DNA of 64,000 nt, from positions 558,001 through 622,000 of the forward strand of contig CANMUP010000001.1 in assembly GCA_947501105.1 (NCBI GenBank). Direction: 5' to 3'. This document shows, one piece after another, positions 1 to 9,300 of the stretch. Origin of the DNA: an uncultured Flaviramulus sp. (GTDB lineage: Bacteria; Bacteroidota; Bacteroidia; Flavobacteriales; Flavobacteriaceae). The notes beneath the pieces are model-generated. The model ran no database searches, was not told the DNA's origin, and was given only the letters and a program-made list of their open reading frames with translations. Numbering within the stretch: the first letter of the stretch is position 1; every line of letters begins with the position of its first letter. A program made the position numbers and the translations under genes.

Positions 1-1
1 C

Positions 2-328
2 ACTATCACTTTTGAAGATTTCACCAAATTAGACATTCGTGTGGGGACTATTCTAGAAGCTGAAAAAATGCCAAAAACTAAAAAGCTTTTAAAGCTTAAA
101 GTAGATACAGGTATTGATGTTAGAACAATTGTTTCTGGGATTGCAGAAAGTTTTACTGCCGAACAGGTGCTTGGTAAAAAAGTAACAGTTTTAGTCAATT
201 TAGCTCCAAGAGCTCTCCGTGGTGTTGAAAGCCAAGGTATGATTTTAATGACTGAAACTCCTGATGGTAAATTAGTGTTTGTAAATCCTGATGGTGCAAG
301 TGCTGAAAATGGGTTAAGTATTAGCTAA
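2..328 (+). CDS. metG: Methionyl-tRNA synthetase, C-terminal tRNA-binding domain (5' truncated by window edge)
   Basis: The frame is open from base 2, so this is the 3' end of a gene that begins outside the window. The 108 residues visible form one EMAP/CsaA-like OB-fold tRNA-binding domain: the opening FxKLDIRVG signature (TKLDIRVGTI) and the closing SQGMILM element are both clear. In Bacteroidota this domain is normally fused to the end of methionyl-tRNA synthetase, where it helps dimerise the enzyme and hold tRNA. That is why metG is preferred over a stand-alone CsaA-like chaperone, but the catalytic part is not visible. The internal GTG at 41 is not a real start because homology continues upstream of it. 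Confidence 0.85.
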   Translation, partial: TITFEDFTKLDIRVGTILEAEKMPKTKKLLKLKVDTGIDVRTIVSGIAESFTAEQVLGKKVTVLVNLAPRALRGVESQGMILMTETPDGKLVFVNPDGASAENGLSIS

Positions 329-444
329 ATTTTTAAAGTTTTGCTTTAAATAAGCATTGTAAACTTGTTTAGAAAGCGTAAATGACGGGCTTATTCTTGG
401 CACTATTTTTGAACGTTTTGTATTACAAAACTAGCTCTTAAAGT

Positions 445-2865
445 ATGAAATTAAACTACTTATTCAATTACAAGAAAATAGATTACACCTTGAAATTTGC
501 ATTTGCTGTATTTATTTTTTTATCATTTCAAACCAATTTAAAAGCTCAGGAAAAAAGTTTTGATAAAACTATAAATGCATTTCAAGATTATTCTACAGCT
601 TATAGAGAAGTCGCTTATTGTCATTTAAATAAAAGCACCTATATAAAAGGTGAAATGTTAGGGTTTAGTAGTTATGTTTTTAATAAAGATTTAAAGAAGC
701 CTTCTACCCTAACAAAGAACCTATATTGCATAATTACGGATAGTACTAATAAGGTTATTAAAAGCAAATTGGTTAAGGTAAAAGATGGATTTGCAAATAA
801 TATATTTACTATAGATAGTCTTTTTACATCTGGCAATTATACGTTCAAGGCTTATACAAATTGGATGAGAAATTTTGACGAGCACAACACTTTTGTTGAA
901 ACGTTTAAAATTATAGATCCAGAAGTTGAAACAAAAGTTATAGGTAAAGTTGTTGAAAATAGTATAGATGCACAATTTTTGCCAGAAGGGGGTTATTTTG
1001 TAAATGCAGTGAAAACAAATGTAGGTGTTGTAATAAAAAATGTTGAAGGCTTTGGTGTTTCAAATGCCGAAGGTGTTATTTTAGACAATAACAAACAAAT
1101 AATAACTACATTTAAAACAAATACATTAGGAATAGGGCGTTTTTTATTTACTCCAGTTTTAAATCAGCAATATACCGTAGAGATTAATTATTTAAATAAG
1201 GAATTTACATTTATTATTGATGATATTAAGCCTAAAGGAATTTCAATTAGCTTAAATGATTTAAAAGGAAAATTAGCAGTAGAATTCAACACAAATAATA
1301 AAACCATTAAGACAATAAAAGGCAAACCTTTTAAACTAGTTATTCATAATGGAAAAGTTATTAAAGTAATAGATGTAGAAATTAATTCAAAAAGCGTAAT
1401 TAAAGCCATCAATAATGAAGAGCTGTTTTTTGGAATTAATATTTTTACTCTTTTTGATGAAAATAACACACCAGTATTAGAGCGCTTATTCTTTAACTAC
1501 GAAGGGATTCATTTTATTCATTCAGAAAAGCCAAGTTTAGCAAAATCAAAAGACTCGCTAACAATTAAAATTCCTTTTAATAACTTAACACCGTTTAATA
1601 GTAAATCTAACATAAGTGTATCTATACTTCCTAACGAAACAAAATCCTATCAAAGGCATCATAACATTATATCGTATACTTTTTTACAGCCTTACATTAA
1701 TGGTTATATAGAAAATGCAGCATATTATTTTACTGAGATTGATCGCAAAAAAAAGTATGATTTAGATAATTTATTAATCACTCAAGGTTGGAGTTGTTAC
1801 AATTGGAACAATATTTTTAATAATAAACCTACCAATAGTTTTGCATTTGAAGATGGTATATCAATAAAAGCAAATAGAAATAGTAACAACCAAAACCATT
1901 TTATAATATACCCACTAGAAAACACAGAAGGTTTTATAGTTGACCTTCCTGAAAATGAAAATAGTTTTTTTAAGAGTGGCTTTTACCCTAGCGAGGACGA
2001 AACCTTAAGCTTGGGTTTGTTAAACAGCAAAGGGAGAATGATTAAGCCAAATTTTTATATGCAGTTTTACCCTTCTGCAATACCAGATTTTAATAATTAT
2101 AAACCAGCACTTAAACCAAAAGAGCTATCATATACTAAATATACTGCGGCAATACCCTTTGCTATTAACCTAGACGAAACACAACAGTTAAATGAGGTAG
2201 TAGTAAAAACTGATTTAAGACAAACTAAAATAGATATGCTTAAAGGAAGCTCATTTAACAGGGTTTACCTTTTTGATGATAAAATAAGGGCAATGAATCT
2301 ATCATTAGCCAATTATATAAGCACATATATACCAGGTTATTCTGCTATTGATCAAGGAGGAAATTTTATAATAAGAGCTTCTAATAGTAATTCTAAATTG
2401 GGGTCACCATCTAGTGGGCCAATAGTTTATTTAAACGATATGAGATTATCTAGCTATGAGTTTTTAATAAATTTTGACATGAGTACAATAGATTATATAG
2501 CAGTTAATAGGCATGGGCTTGGTGAGGGTATGAGAGGAGGTTATTCAGGAGCTATAAGAATATATACTTCAAACACCTTTTCTAGTAAAAAACAGAAAAC
2601 ATCATTTAGAGAATATAGTTTCCCTTTAGCATTTTCAAAAGATAAAAAATTCTATGCACCTAAGTATAACACTTATACCGATGCTTTCTTTAAGGAATAT
2701 GGTGTTATAGATTGGATTCCAAATTGTACAATAGACGATAAAGGGAATTTGAATTTCACTATATATAATCCTTATAACAATAACCTTAAATTATTTATTG
2801 AAGGTGTAACAGATGATGGCAAATTTCTATCCGAAACTAAAACAATAATACTTAATAAAAGTTAG
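445..2865 (+). CDS. Large exported protein with a TonB-receptor plug-like domain but no barrel
   Basis: An 806-residue protein with an N-terminal signal peptide ending near LKAQ (residue 35). The body looks like repeated beta-sandwich, macroglobulin-like domains (for example LPEGGYFVNAVKTNVGVV near residue 178). From about residue 582 a segment starting LNEVVVK resembles the plug of TonB-dependent receptors, with a GPIVYLNDMRLS stretch and a YSGAIRIYTS end, but no 22-strand barrel follows; the protein ends in a further beta-rich stretch. Such proteins are common in Flavobacteriaceae and lack a proven role; an outer-membrane or periplasmic partner in uptake or surface assembly is an inference. 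It stands alone, convergent with the next gene. Confidence 0.6.
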   Translation: MKLNYLFNYKKIDYTLKFAFAVFIFLSFQTNLKAQEKSFDKTINAFQDYSTAYREVAYCHLNKSTYIKGEMLGFSSYVFNKDLKKPSTLTKNLYCIITDSTNKVIKSKLVKVKDGFANNIFTIDSLFTSGNYTFKAYTNWMRNFDEHNTFVETFKIIDPEVETKVIGKVVENSIDAQFLPEGGYFVNAVKTNVGVVIKNVEGFGVSNAEGVILDNNKQIITTFKTNTLGIGRFLFTPVLNQQYTVEINYLNKEFTFIIDDIKPKGISISLNDLKGKLAVEFNTNNKTIKTIKGKPFKLVIHNGKVIKVIDVEINSKSVIKAINNEELFFGINIFTLFDENNTPVLERLFFNYEGIHFIHSEKPSLAKSKDSLTIKIPFNNLTPFNSKSNISVSILPNETKSYQRHHNIISYTFLQPYINGYIENAAYYFTEIDRKKKYDLDNLLITQGWSCYNWNNIFNNKPTNSFAFEDGISIKANRNSNNQNHFIIYPLENTEGFIVDLPENENSFFKSGFYPSEDETLSLGLLNSKGRMIKPNFYMQFYPSAIPDFNNYKPALKPKELSYTKYTAAIPFAINLDETQQLNEVVVKTDLRQTKIDMLKGSSFNRVYLFDDKIRAMNLSLANYISTYIPGYSAIDQGGNFIIRASNSNSKLGSPSSGPIVYLNDMRLSSYEFLINFDMSTIDYIAVNRHGLGEGMRGGYSGAIRIYTSNTFSSKKQKTSFREYSFPLAFSKDKKFYAPKYNTYTDAFFKEYGVIDWIPNCTIDDKGNLNFTIYNPYNNNLKLFIEGVTDDGKFLSETKTIILNKS

Positions 2866-2881
2866 AACATAATTGTTCTAA
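2862..2881. terminator. Hairpin between convergent genes
   Basis: A perfect 8-bp stem (TTAGAACA / TGTTCTAA) with a 4-nt loop overlaps the stop codon of the plug-domain gene and lies before the convergent T9SS gene. There is no T-tract on either side, so termination is plausible only from position. Confidence 0.35.
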
Positions 2882-2909
2882 ACTATAACATGTAGGTTTT
2901 AGCCTTACT

Positions 2910-3272
2910 TTACTCAACAACTAATCTTTTGGTTTCCATTTTGTCATTTTCATCAATTATTTTTATAATATAAATGTCCTTTTTAAGTTGAGAAACATCT
3001 ATTTTTATAATACTTTTATTAAAATGATAAATTGCTACTTGTTTTCCTAAAACATTGATTAGTTCAATACTTTTAATTCTATTAGTTCCTAAAACAAACA
3101 ATTTGTCTTTTGCAGGATTAGGATGCATTTTAAATACACTTGTTTTGAGCACAGCTGAAGTAGTATCAACCTTTTTTATGTTGCTTTGTTTAATTGAATC
3201 GATTATCTTTTCTTGAGAAAAAGACAGATTACAAATTAATAAAGCTAAAAAAGCAAAGCGTATATTTTTCAT
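2910..3272 (-). CDS. Small exported protein consisting mostly of a T9SS type A sorting domain
   Basis: A 120-residue protein. Residues 1-19 are a signal peptide ending SFSQ. After about 30 polar residues, a type A C-terminal sorting domain of the type IX secretion system fills the rest: the MHPNPAKDKLFV opening, the IELINVLGKQVA middle strand and the KRLVVE end. In known type IX substrates this domain follows a large functional domain and is cleaved after export; here there is almost no cargo (roughly residues 20-48). It may be a remnant of a larger gene, a surface peptide, or a sorting-domain protein with a structural job. No frameshift or broken upstream part is visible. Confidence 0.75.
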   Translation of the reverse strand: MKNIRFAFLALLICNLSFSQEKIIDSIKQSNIKKVDTTSAVLKTSVFKMHPNPAKDKLFVLGTNRIKSIELINVLGKQVAIYHFNKSIIKIDVSQLKKDIYIIKIIDENDKMETKRLVVE

Positions 3273-3414
3273 ACTAATAGATTTGCAATAAGAGAAAGGG
3301 GTTTAATGTTAACGAGATTTAAAACGCTTAATTATGCATCTAAATAAAAAAGTGATTTAGTTTACAAAAAGTTTCTGAAGTTAATTACATTCGTTTTTCA
3401 TAATTATATAGTAA

Positions 3415-5541
3415 ATGATTAAACTTATACAGTTCATAATATCCAATACAAAACTCCCTGAACAATCAGTAAAAAATACAATTGAATTACTAAATGAAGA
3501 TTGTACCGTTCCGTTTATTTCTAGATACCGAAAAGAGCGTACAGACAATTTAGATGAAGTTCAAATTGGTGATATAGTTAAATATAAAGAGCAATTTGAA
3601 GCTTTAGAAAAACGAAAAGATACCATTTTAAAAGCTTTAGAAGAACAGGCAGTTTTAACTCCAGAATTAAAACAAAAGATTGAATCGACTCAAAATTTAA
3701 CAGCACTTGAAGATTTATACTTACCCTATAAAAAAAGCAGAAAAACAAAAGCAGAAAAAGCACGACAAAATGGTTTGGAGCCATTGGCAAAAATCATCAT
3801 GTCTCAAAACGCGAACGATATTGAATCCATAGCTTTTAAATATGTAAAAAACGAAGTAACATCGGTCGATGATGCCTTAGAAGGGGCACGACATATTATT
3901 GCAGAATGGATTAACGAACGTATAGATATTCGAAATAACATTCGCCATCAATTAGAGCATTTTGCAATGATTTCCACTAAAGTAGTAAAGACAAAAGCAG
4001 ATGATGAAAAAGCTCAAAAATTTAGAGATTATTTTGATTGGGAAGAGTCTTTAAGCAGAATTCCATCACACCGGTTATTAGCTATTTTAAGAGCAGAAAA
4101 TGAAGGCTATATTCGTGTGAAAATTGAAATAGATAATGATAGAGCTCTTGCAAAAATTGAAGCTAGAATCATTCGGTCTTATAACGCTTGCGCTGAACAG
4201 ATAAAACTTGCTATAAAAGATGCCTACAAGCGATTACTATTGCCATCGCTAAGTAATGAAGCTTTGCAAAATGCAAAAGAAAAGGCTGATGAATCGGCAA
4301 TAACTGTTTTTGCAAAAAATTTAAAACAATTATTATTAGGTTCTCCGTTGGGCGAAAAGCGTGTGTTGGCTATCGACCCAGGATTTAGAACCGGCTGTAA
4401 AGTGGTTTGTTTAGATGCACAAGGGCAGTTAAAATACAACGAAACTATTTATCCGCATCCACCAAAAAGTGATAGTATTGGTGCGATGAAAAAAATTAGC
4501 TCGCTTACCGATGCTTATAAAATTGAAGCTATTGCTATTGGTAACGGTACTGCATCTCGCGAAACCGAAGCGTTAATTAGAAAGGTTCATTTTAAAAATG
4601 ATATTCAAGTATTTGTGGTTAGCGAAGCAGGCGCAAGTATATATTCGGCTTCTAAAATTGCTCGTGAAGAATTTCCAAATTATGATGTTACGGTTCGTGG
4701 CAGTGTTTCTATTGGCCGTCGTTTACAAGATCCACTAGCAGAATTAGTGAAAATAGATGCTAAGTCAATTGGTGTAGGCCAATATCAACACGATGTTGAT
4801 CAAATAAAACTTCAAAAAACATTGGATGCTGTAGTTGAGAATTGTGTAAATGCAGTTGGAGTAAATATAAATACAGCGAGTAAGAGCTTGCTAAGTTATG
4901 TGTCTGGAATTGGACCAAAACTTGCAGAAAACATTTTTAATTACCGAAACGAAAATGGCTCATTTTCTTCAAGAAAAGAAATAAAAAAAGTACCACGTTT
5001 AGGCGATAAAGCCTTTGAACAAGGTGTTGCTTTTTTAAGAATTAAGAGAGCAGAAAACCCATTGGATGATTCTGCTGTGCATCCAGAGAGCTATAAAATT
5101 GTTGTAAAAATGGCTAAAGATTTGGATAGAAACGTTTCAGATTTAATAGCTAATAAAGAGTTACTTAAAAAAATAGATTTAAAAAAATATTGTACAAATT
5201 CTGTTGGTTTGCCAACGCTTCAAGACATTATTAAAGAACTCGAAAAACCGGGATTAGATATTAGAGAGCAAGTTAAAGTATTCACTTTTAATCAAAACAT
5301 AAAAACAATTAGCGATTTACGTGAAGGGCAATTGCTTCCAGGTATTGTAAATAACATTACCAATTTTGGCGCTTTTGTAGATGTTGGAATTAAAGAAAGC
5401 GGGCTCATTCATGTGTCCAATTTATCAGATAGTTTTGTAAAAGATGTAAACGAGCATGTTAGTTTACATCAACAAGTTATTGTAAAAGTATTGGAGGTTG
5501 ATGTTCCGCGAAAGCGAATACAATTAAAACTACACAAATAA
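3415..5541 (+). CDS. tex: Tex family RNA-binding transcription accessory protein
   Basis: A 708-residue protein with the full Tex layout: helical N-terminal region, YqgF/RuvC-like fold with VLAIDPGFRTG near residue 317, helix-hairpin-helix repeats (INTASKSLLSYVSGIGPKL, about residues 485-503), and a C-terminal S1 RNA-binding domain (PGIVNNITNFGAFVDVG, about 643-660). Tex proteins bind nucleic acid and influence transcription in the cytoplasm; the biochemical role is not settled. Length matches the family. The gene is single, and a strong bidirectional hairpin follows its stop directly. Confidence 0.93.
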   Translation: MIKLIQFIISNTKLPEQSVKNTIELLNEDCTVPFISRYRKERTDNLDEVQIGDIVKYKEQFEALEKRKDTILKALEEQAVLTPELKQKIESTQNLTALEDLYLPYKKSRKTKAEKARQNGLEPLAKIIMSQNANDIESIAFKYVKNEVTSVDDALEGARHIIAEWINERIDIRNNIRHQLEHFAMISTKVVKTKADDEKAQKFRDYFDWEESLSRIPSHRLLAILRAENEGYIRVKIEIDNDRALAKIEARIIRSYNACAEQIKLAIKDAYKRLLLPSLSNEALQNAKEKADESAITVFAKNLKQLLLGSPLGEKRVLAIDPGFRTGCKVVCLDAQGQLKYNETIYPHPPKSDSIGAMKKISSLTDAYKIEAIAIGNGTASRETEALIRKVHFKNDIQVFVVSEAGASIYSASKIAREEFPNYDVTVRGSVSIGRRLQDPLAELVKIDAKSIGVGQYQHDVDQIKLQKTLDAVVENCVNAVGVNINTASKSLLSYVSGIGPKLAENIFNYRNENGSFSSRKEIKKVPRLGDKAFEQGVAFLRIKRAENPLDDSAVHPESYKIVVKMAKDLDRNVSDLIANKELLKKIDLKKYCTNSVGLPTLQDIIKELEKPGLDIREQVKVFTFNQNIKTISDLREGQLLPGIVNNITNFGAFVDVGIKESGLIHVSNLSDSFVKDVNEHVSLHQQVIVKVLEVDVPRKRIQLKLHK

Positions 5542-5573
5542 AAAAAAGCGAACTTTTAAAGCTCGCTTTTTTT
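5542..5573. terminator. Bidirectional intrinsic terminator after tex
   Basis: A 10-bp stem (AAAAAAGCGA with TCGCTTTTTT) encloses a short partly paired loop. The flanking A-tract and T-tract make it usable from both strands, serving tex (+) and the convergent TerB-like gene (-). Confidence 0.85.
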
Positions 5574-5593
5574 ATCTAAATATTATATAGATA

Positions 5594-6025
5594 CTATTTA
5601 TTCATGTTTTTTATTTGATCCATAAAGGTATCTAAGTCTACACCATTGCGCACTAATGTTAAAGCCTTATCAACTATATATTTTACGTTTATAGCATGAA
5701 ACCCAAGTCCAACACCAATTTTATTTAAAAGCTTATGCTCAGGATCTCCATTAATTTGATCTACATATACCATTCGCACCAAATCGTATAAACGCTCCAA
5801 ACGCCTATCGTAAGACATTGGCGGGTTTATTGGGTGCGACTTATAGTCTTTTAAAATTATTTTATAATTAGCTTCACTAATACTTAAATTACGAGCTAAC
5901 CTATCTAAAAAGGCTTGCTCATCAGAAGTAATAATACCATCATCCATGGCAACACGAACTATAGAAGCAAAATGATCTTCATTACGCTTTTTAAACCCAC
6001 TATCAAATAAATCTGAAAACGACAT
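5594..6025 (-). CDS. TerB-like helical protein
   Basis: A 143-residue cytoplasmic protein starting MSFSDLFDSGFKKR. It has the TerB/TerB-like all-helical fold pattern: an acidic MDDGIITSDEQAFLDRLARNL segment resembling the D-G-x-x-x-x-E-x-x-x-L signature, followed by two to three helices. Family members occur in tellurite-resistance clusters but are also widespread single genes of unknown role. An upstream codon at 6049 could extend the frame by 8 residues, but a TATATTTG promoter box sits exactly there (6047-6054), so the ATG at 6025 is preferred. No ter partner genes are nearby. Confidence 0.65.
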   Translation of the reverse strand: MSFSDLFDSGFKKRNEDHFASIVRVAMDDGIITSDEQAFLDRLARNLSISEANYKIILKDYKSHPINPPMSYDRRLERLYDLVRMVYVDQINGDPEHKLLNKIGVGLGFHAINVKYIVDKALTLVRNGVDLDTFMDQIKNMNK

Positions 6026-6046
6026 ATGTTTTTTGTTTTTGTGCTG

Positions 6047-6054
6047 CAAATATA
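6047..6054 (-). promoter_or_regulatory. Bacteroidota -7 box for the TerB-like gene
   Basis: Reads TATATTTG on the minus strand, matching TAnnTTTG; the 19-nt-upstream element is only TTTA. The expected start of transcription falls about 17 nt before the chosen ATG. Confidence 0.55.
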
Positions 6055-6093
6055 AATAAACTTCAAGCCTTTTTAAATTAAAAATTAGCTTTT

Positions 6094-6279
6094 TTTGGGC
6101 ATTCCATTTTGTTGTACTTCCGCTTCGCTCAGCAACAACAAAATGTCGCGCTTTCCGCTATATCTTTTTAAAACGTCATTGCAAAAATAAAGGACTTGGT
6201 AATCTGCAAAATTCTTGTTCCAAACCCAACTATTTGTTATTAAGTTTTTAAAAAGGATGCCGCTGCAATCGCTAACGCA
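6094..6279. repeat. Dispersed two-hairpin element, copy A
   Basis: Begins TTTGGGC, then an 11-bp perfect stem (6105-6115 with 6135-6145), then a conserved core (6146-6169, reading on into ATCTTTTT), a variable insert, and a second core starting AAAAAGGAT at 6250 and ending CTAACGCA at 6279. The ATCTTTTTAAAAC and GTTTTTAAAAAGGAT flanks of the insert can pair. The same order of pieces occurs at 51446-51534 with different hairpin sequences. It may be a structured RNA or a small mobile repeat. The strand is not known. Confidence 0.6.
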
Positions 6280-6341
6280 AAATAAAAATGACAAATATTC
6301 GTGAATTTGATGTAAACACTCATAAAAATAATTCTAAACCG

Positions 6342-6349
6342 TATATTTG
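6342..6349 (+). promoter_or_regulatory. mfd: Bacteroidota -7 box for mfd
   Basis: TATATTTG followed by C, 23 nt before the GTG start of mfd. No good TTTG element is found 19-21 nt upstream. Confidence 0.5.
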
Positions 6350-6372
6350 CAATCTTAAAATCTAATAATTAG

Positions 6373-9300
6373 GTGAGTAAATCTACTATCTCGCAAACCT
6401 ATGCACAGACTTTGCAAACGCAAAATCTGCAAAATACTATTGCCCAAACCGAAACAAAAACACATTTAAAAGGACTTGTTGGTTCATCATTTTCTTTTGT
6501 TATTTCTAGTGTTTTTAAACAAGCCGAAAAACCTTTTTTAATTGTTTTTAACGATAAAGAAGAAGCGGCACACTATTTAAACGATTTAGAACAATTATGT
6601 AACGATAAGGACGTGTTGTTTTATCCAGGCAGTTACCGCAGGCCTTACCAGATTGAAGAAACGGATAATGCTAATGTGCTCCTTCGGGCTGAGGTTTTAA
6701 ACCGTATCAATTCACAAAAAAAACCAGCTATAATTGTTACTTATCCTGATGCGCTTTTTGAGAAAGTAGTAACCAGAAAAGAGCTAGAGCGAAACACTTT
6801 AAAAGTATCGACAAATGATAAGATCTCAATCGATTTTGTTAATGAAGTATTATTCGAATATCAGTTTAAACGCGTAGATTTTGTAACCGAACCTGGTGAG
6901 TTTTCAGTGCGTGGTGGTATTGTAGATGTATTTTCGTTTTCGCACGACGAGCCTTATCGTATTGAGTTTTTTGGTGATGAGGTAGATAGTATTAGAACCT
7001 TTGATGTTGAAACACAACTCTCTGTAGAGCAGATTAAAAAAATCAACATTATTCCTAATGTTGCCAATAAATTTTTAGAAGAGAAGAGACAAAGCTTTTT
7101 AAAATATATTGCACAAAAAACGGTGATTTGTTTTAAAAACGCGGATTTGTTTTTTTCTCGAATAGATGATTTTTACACAAAAGCCGAAGATGCTTTTAAA
7201 GCGCTCTCTTCAGAAATAAAACATGCCGAACCCAACGAATTATTTTCTAATTCAACCTTACTAAAAAAACAATTATTAGATTTTTCAATTATTGAGTTTG
7301 GAACAACTTATGTTTTTAATAATTCAACTGGTAGGATTGTTAGCTTCAACACTACACCGCAACCCTCTTTCAATAAACAGTTTAATCTTTTAATAGAAGA
7401 TTTAAATACTAATAACGAAAACGGCTACACTAATTATATAGCTTGCATAAGCGAGCAACAAGCAAAACGATTTCAAGATATTTTTGATGACTCAAACCTC
7501 GACGTTAAAGAATATCAAACCATTATTTTACCATTACATCAAGGATTTGTTGACCACAACAGCAAAATTGTTTGCTATACCGATCATGAAATTTTTGAAC
7601 GCTATCATAAATTTCATCTTAAAAATGGCTATGCAAAAAAGCAAGCCATCACTCTAAAAGAGTTAACAAATTTGGATATTGGTGATTATGTAACGCATAT
7701 TGATCATGGTATCGGTCGTTTTGGCGGACTTCAAAAAATTGATGTTGAAGGCAAAAAACAAGAAGCCATTAAACTGGTTTATGGCGAGCGCGATGTGTTG
7801 TATTTAAGTATTCATTCGTTACATAAAATCACCAAATTTAATGGTAAGGATGGAAAGCCTCCTAAAATTTATAAGCTAGGTAGTAATGCATGGAAAACCC
7901 TAAAACAAAAAACCAAAGCTAGAGTAAAACACATCGCATTCAACCTTATAAAGCTTTACGCAAAACGTAAAACCGAAAAAGGATATCAGTACAGTCCAGA
8001 TAGTTATATGCAACACGAACTGGAAGCGTCATTTATTTACGAAGATACACCCGACCAAAGTACAGCAACTGCCGATATTAAAACCGATATGGAAAGCGAA
8101 CGCCCTATGGACCGTTTAATTTGTGGTGATGTTGGTTTTGGCAAAACTGAGGTTGCTATTCGTGCCGCTTTTAAAGCTGTTGATAACGGAAAGCAAGTGG
8201 CAATTTTGGTGCCAACAACTATTTTAGCGTACCAGCACTCAAGAACTTTTAAGGAACGTTTAAAGGATTTCCCTGTTACAGTAGATTATGTAAATCGCTT
8301 TAGAACAACCAAAGAAAAACGTGAAACTTTAGAAGGCTTAGAAAAAGGAAGTGTAGATATTATAATTGGTACCCATCAACTGGTTAACAAAAATGTGAAG
8401 TTTAAAGATTTAGGGCTTTTAATTGTTGATGAAGAACAAAAGTTTGGTGTAGCTGTAAAAGAAAAGCTAAAGACTTTAAAGGAAAATGTAGATGTACTAA
8501 CGTTAACAGCAACACCAATTCCGCGAACACTTCAATTTAGTTTAATGGCAGCCCGAGATTTATCGGTTATTACAACACCTCCACCTAATCGTTACCCTAT
8601 CGAAAGTCATGTTATTCGTTTTAACGAAGAAACTATTCGCGATGCTGTGAGTTATGAGATTCAACGTGGCGGACAAATATTTTTCATTCATAATCGAATA
8701 GAAAATATTAAAGAAGTCGCAGGTATGTTACAACGTTTAGTTCCCGATGCTAAAATTGGTATTGGTCACGGACAAATGGATGGCAAAAAATTAGAACAAT
8801 TAATGCTTTCGTTTATGGATGGTGCTTTTGATGTTTTAGTGAGTACAACAATTGTTGAAAGTGGATTAGATGTACCAAACGCCAACACTATTTTTATAAA
8901 CAATGCCAATAATTTTGGATTGAGCGATTTACACCAAATGCGTGGTCGCGTAGGGCGTAGTAACAAAAAAGCATTCTGTTATTTTATAACACCAGAGTAT
9001 TCTGCCATGACCGATGATGCCAGAAAACGCATAACTGCCTTAGAACAGTTTACGGAGTTAGGTAGTGGTTTTAATATTGCAATGAAAGATTTAGAAATAA
9101 GAGGTGCGGGCGATTTATTAGGCGGCGAGCAAAGCGGATTTATAAATGAAATAGGTTTTGATACGTATCAAAAAATATTAAATGAAGCAATAGAAGAGCT
9201 CAAAGAAAATGAGTTTAAAGATTTGTATAGTGAAAATGAAGCCGATAAAGTTTATGTGAAAGATGTAACTATTGATACTGATTTTGAATTGCTCTTTCCA

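Larger units (their letters stand above)
6026..6372. other. 347-bp gene-free region: two promoters and a dispersed structured element
   Basis: Between the TerB-like gene and mfd there is no credible gene. The region holds a minus-strand promoter box (6047-6054), a plus-strand box for mfd (6342-6349), and between them the repeat element at 6094-6279. The 69-codon open frame inside that element has no coding character. Confidence 0.75.

Noticed and set aside
6085-6294. 69-codon minus-strand open frame between the TerB-like gene and mfd
   Set aside because: It lies wholly on the repeat element, has no recognisable domain and no promoter or conserved start; the DNA is better explained as a structured repeat.
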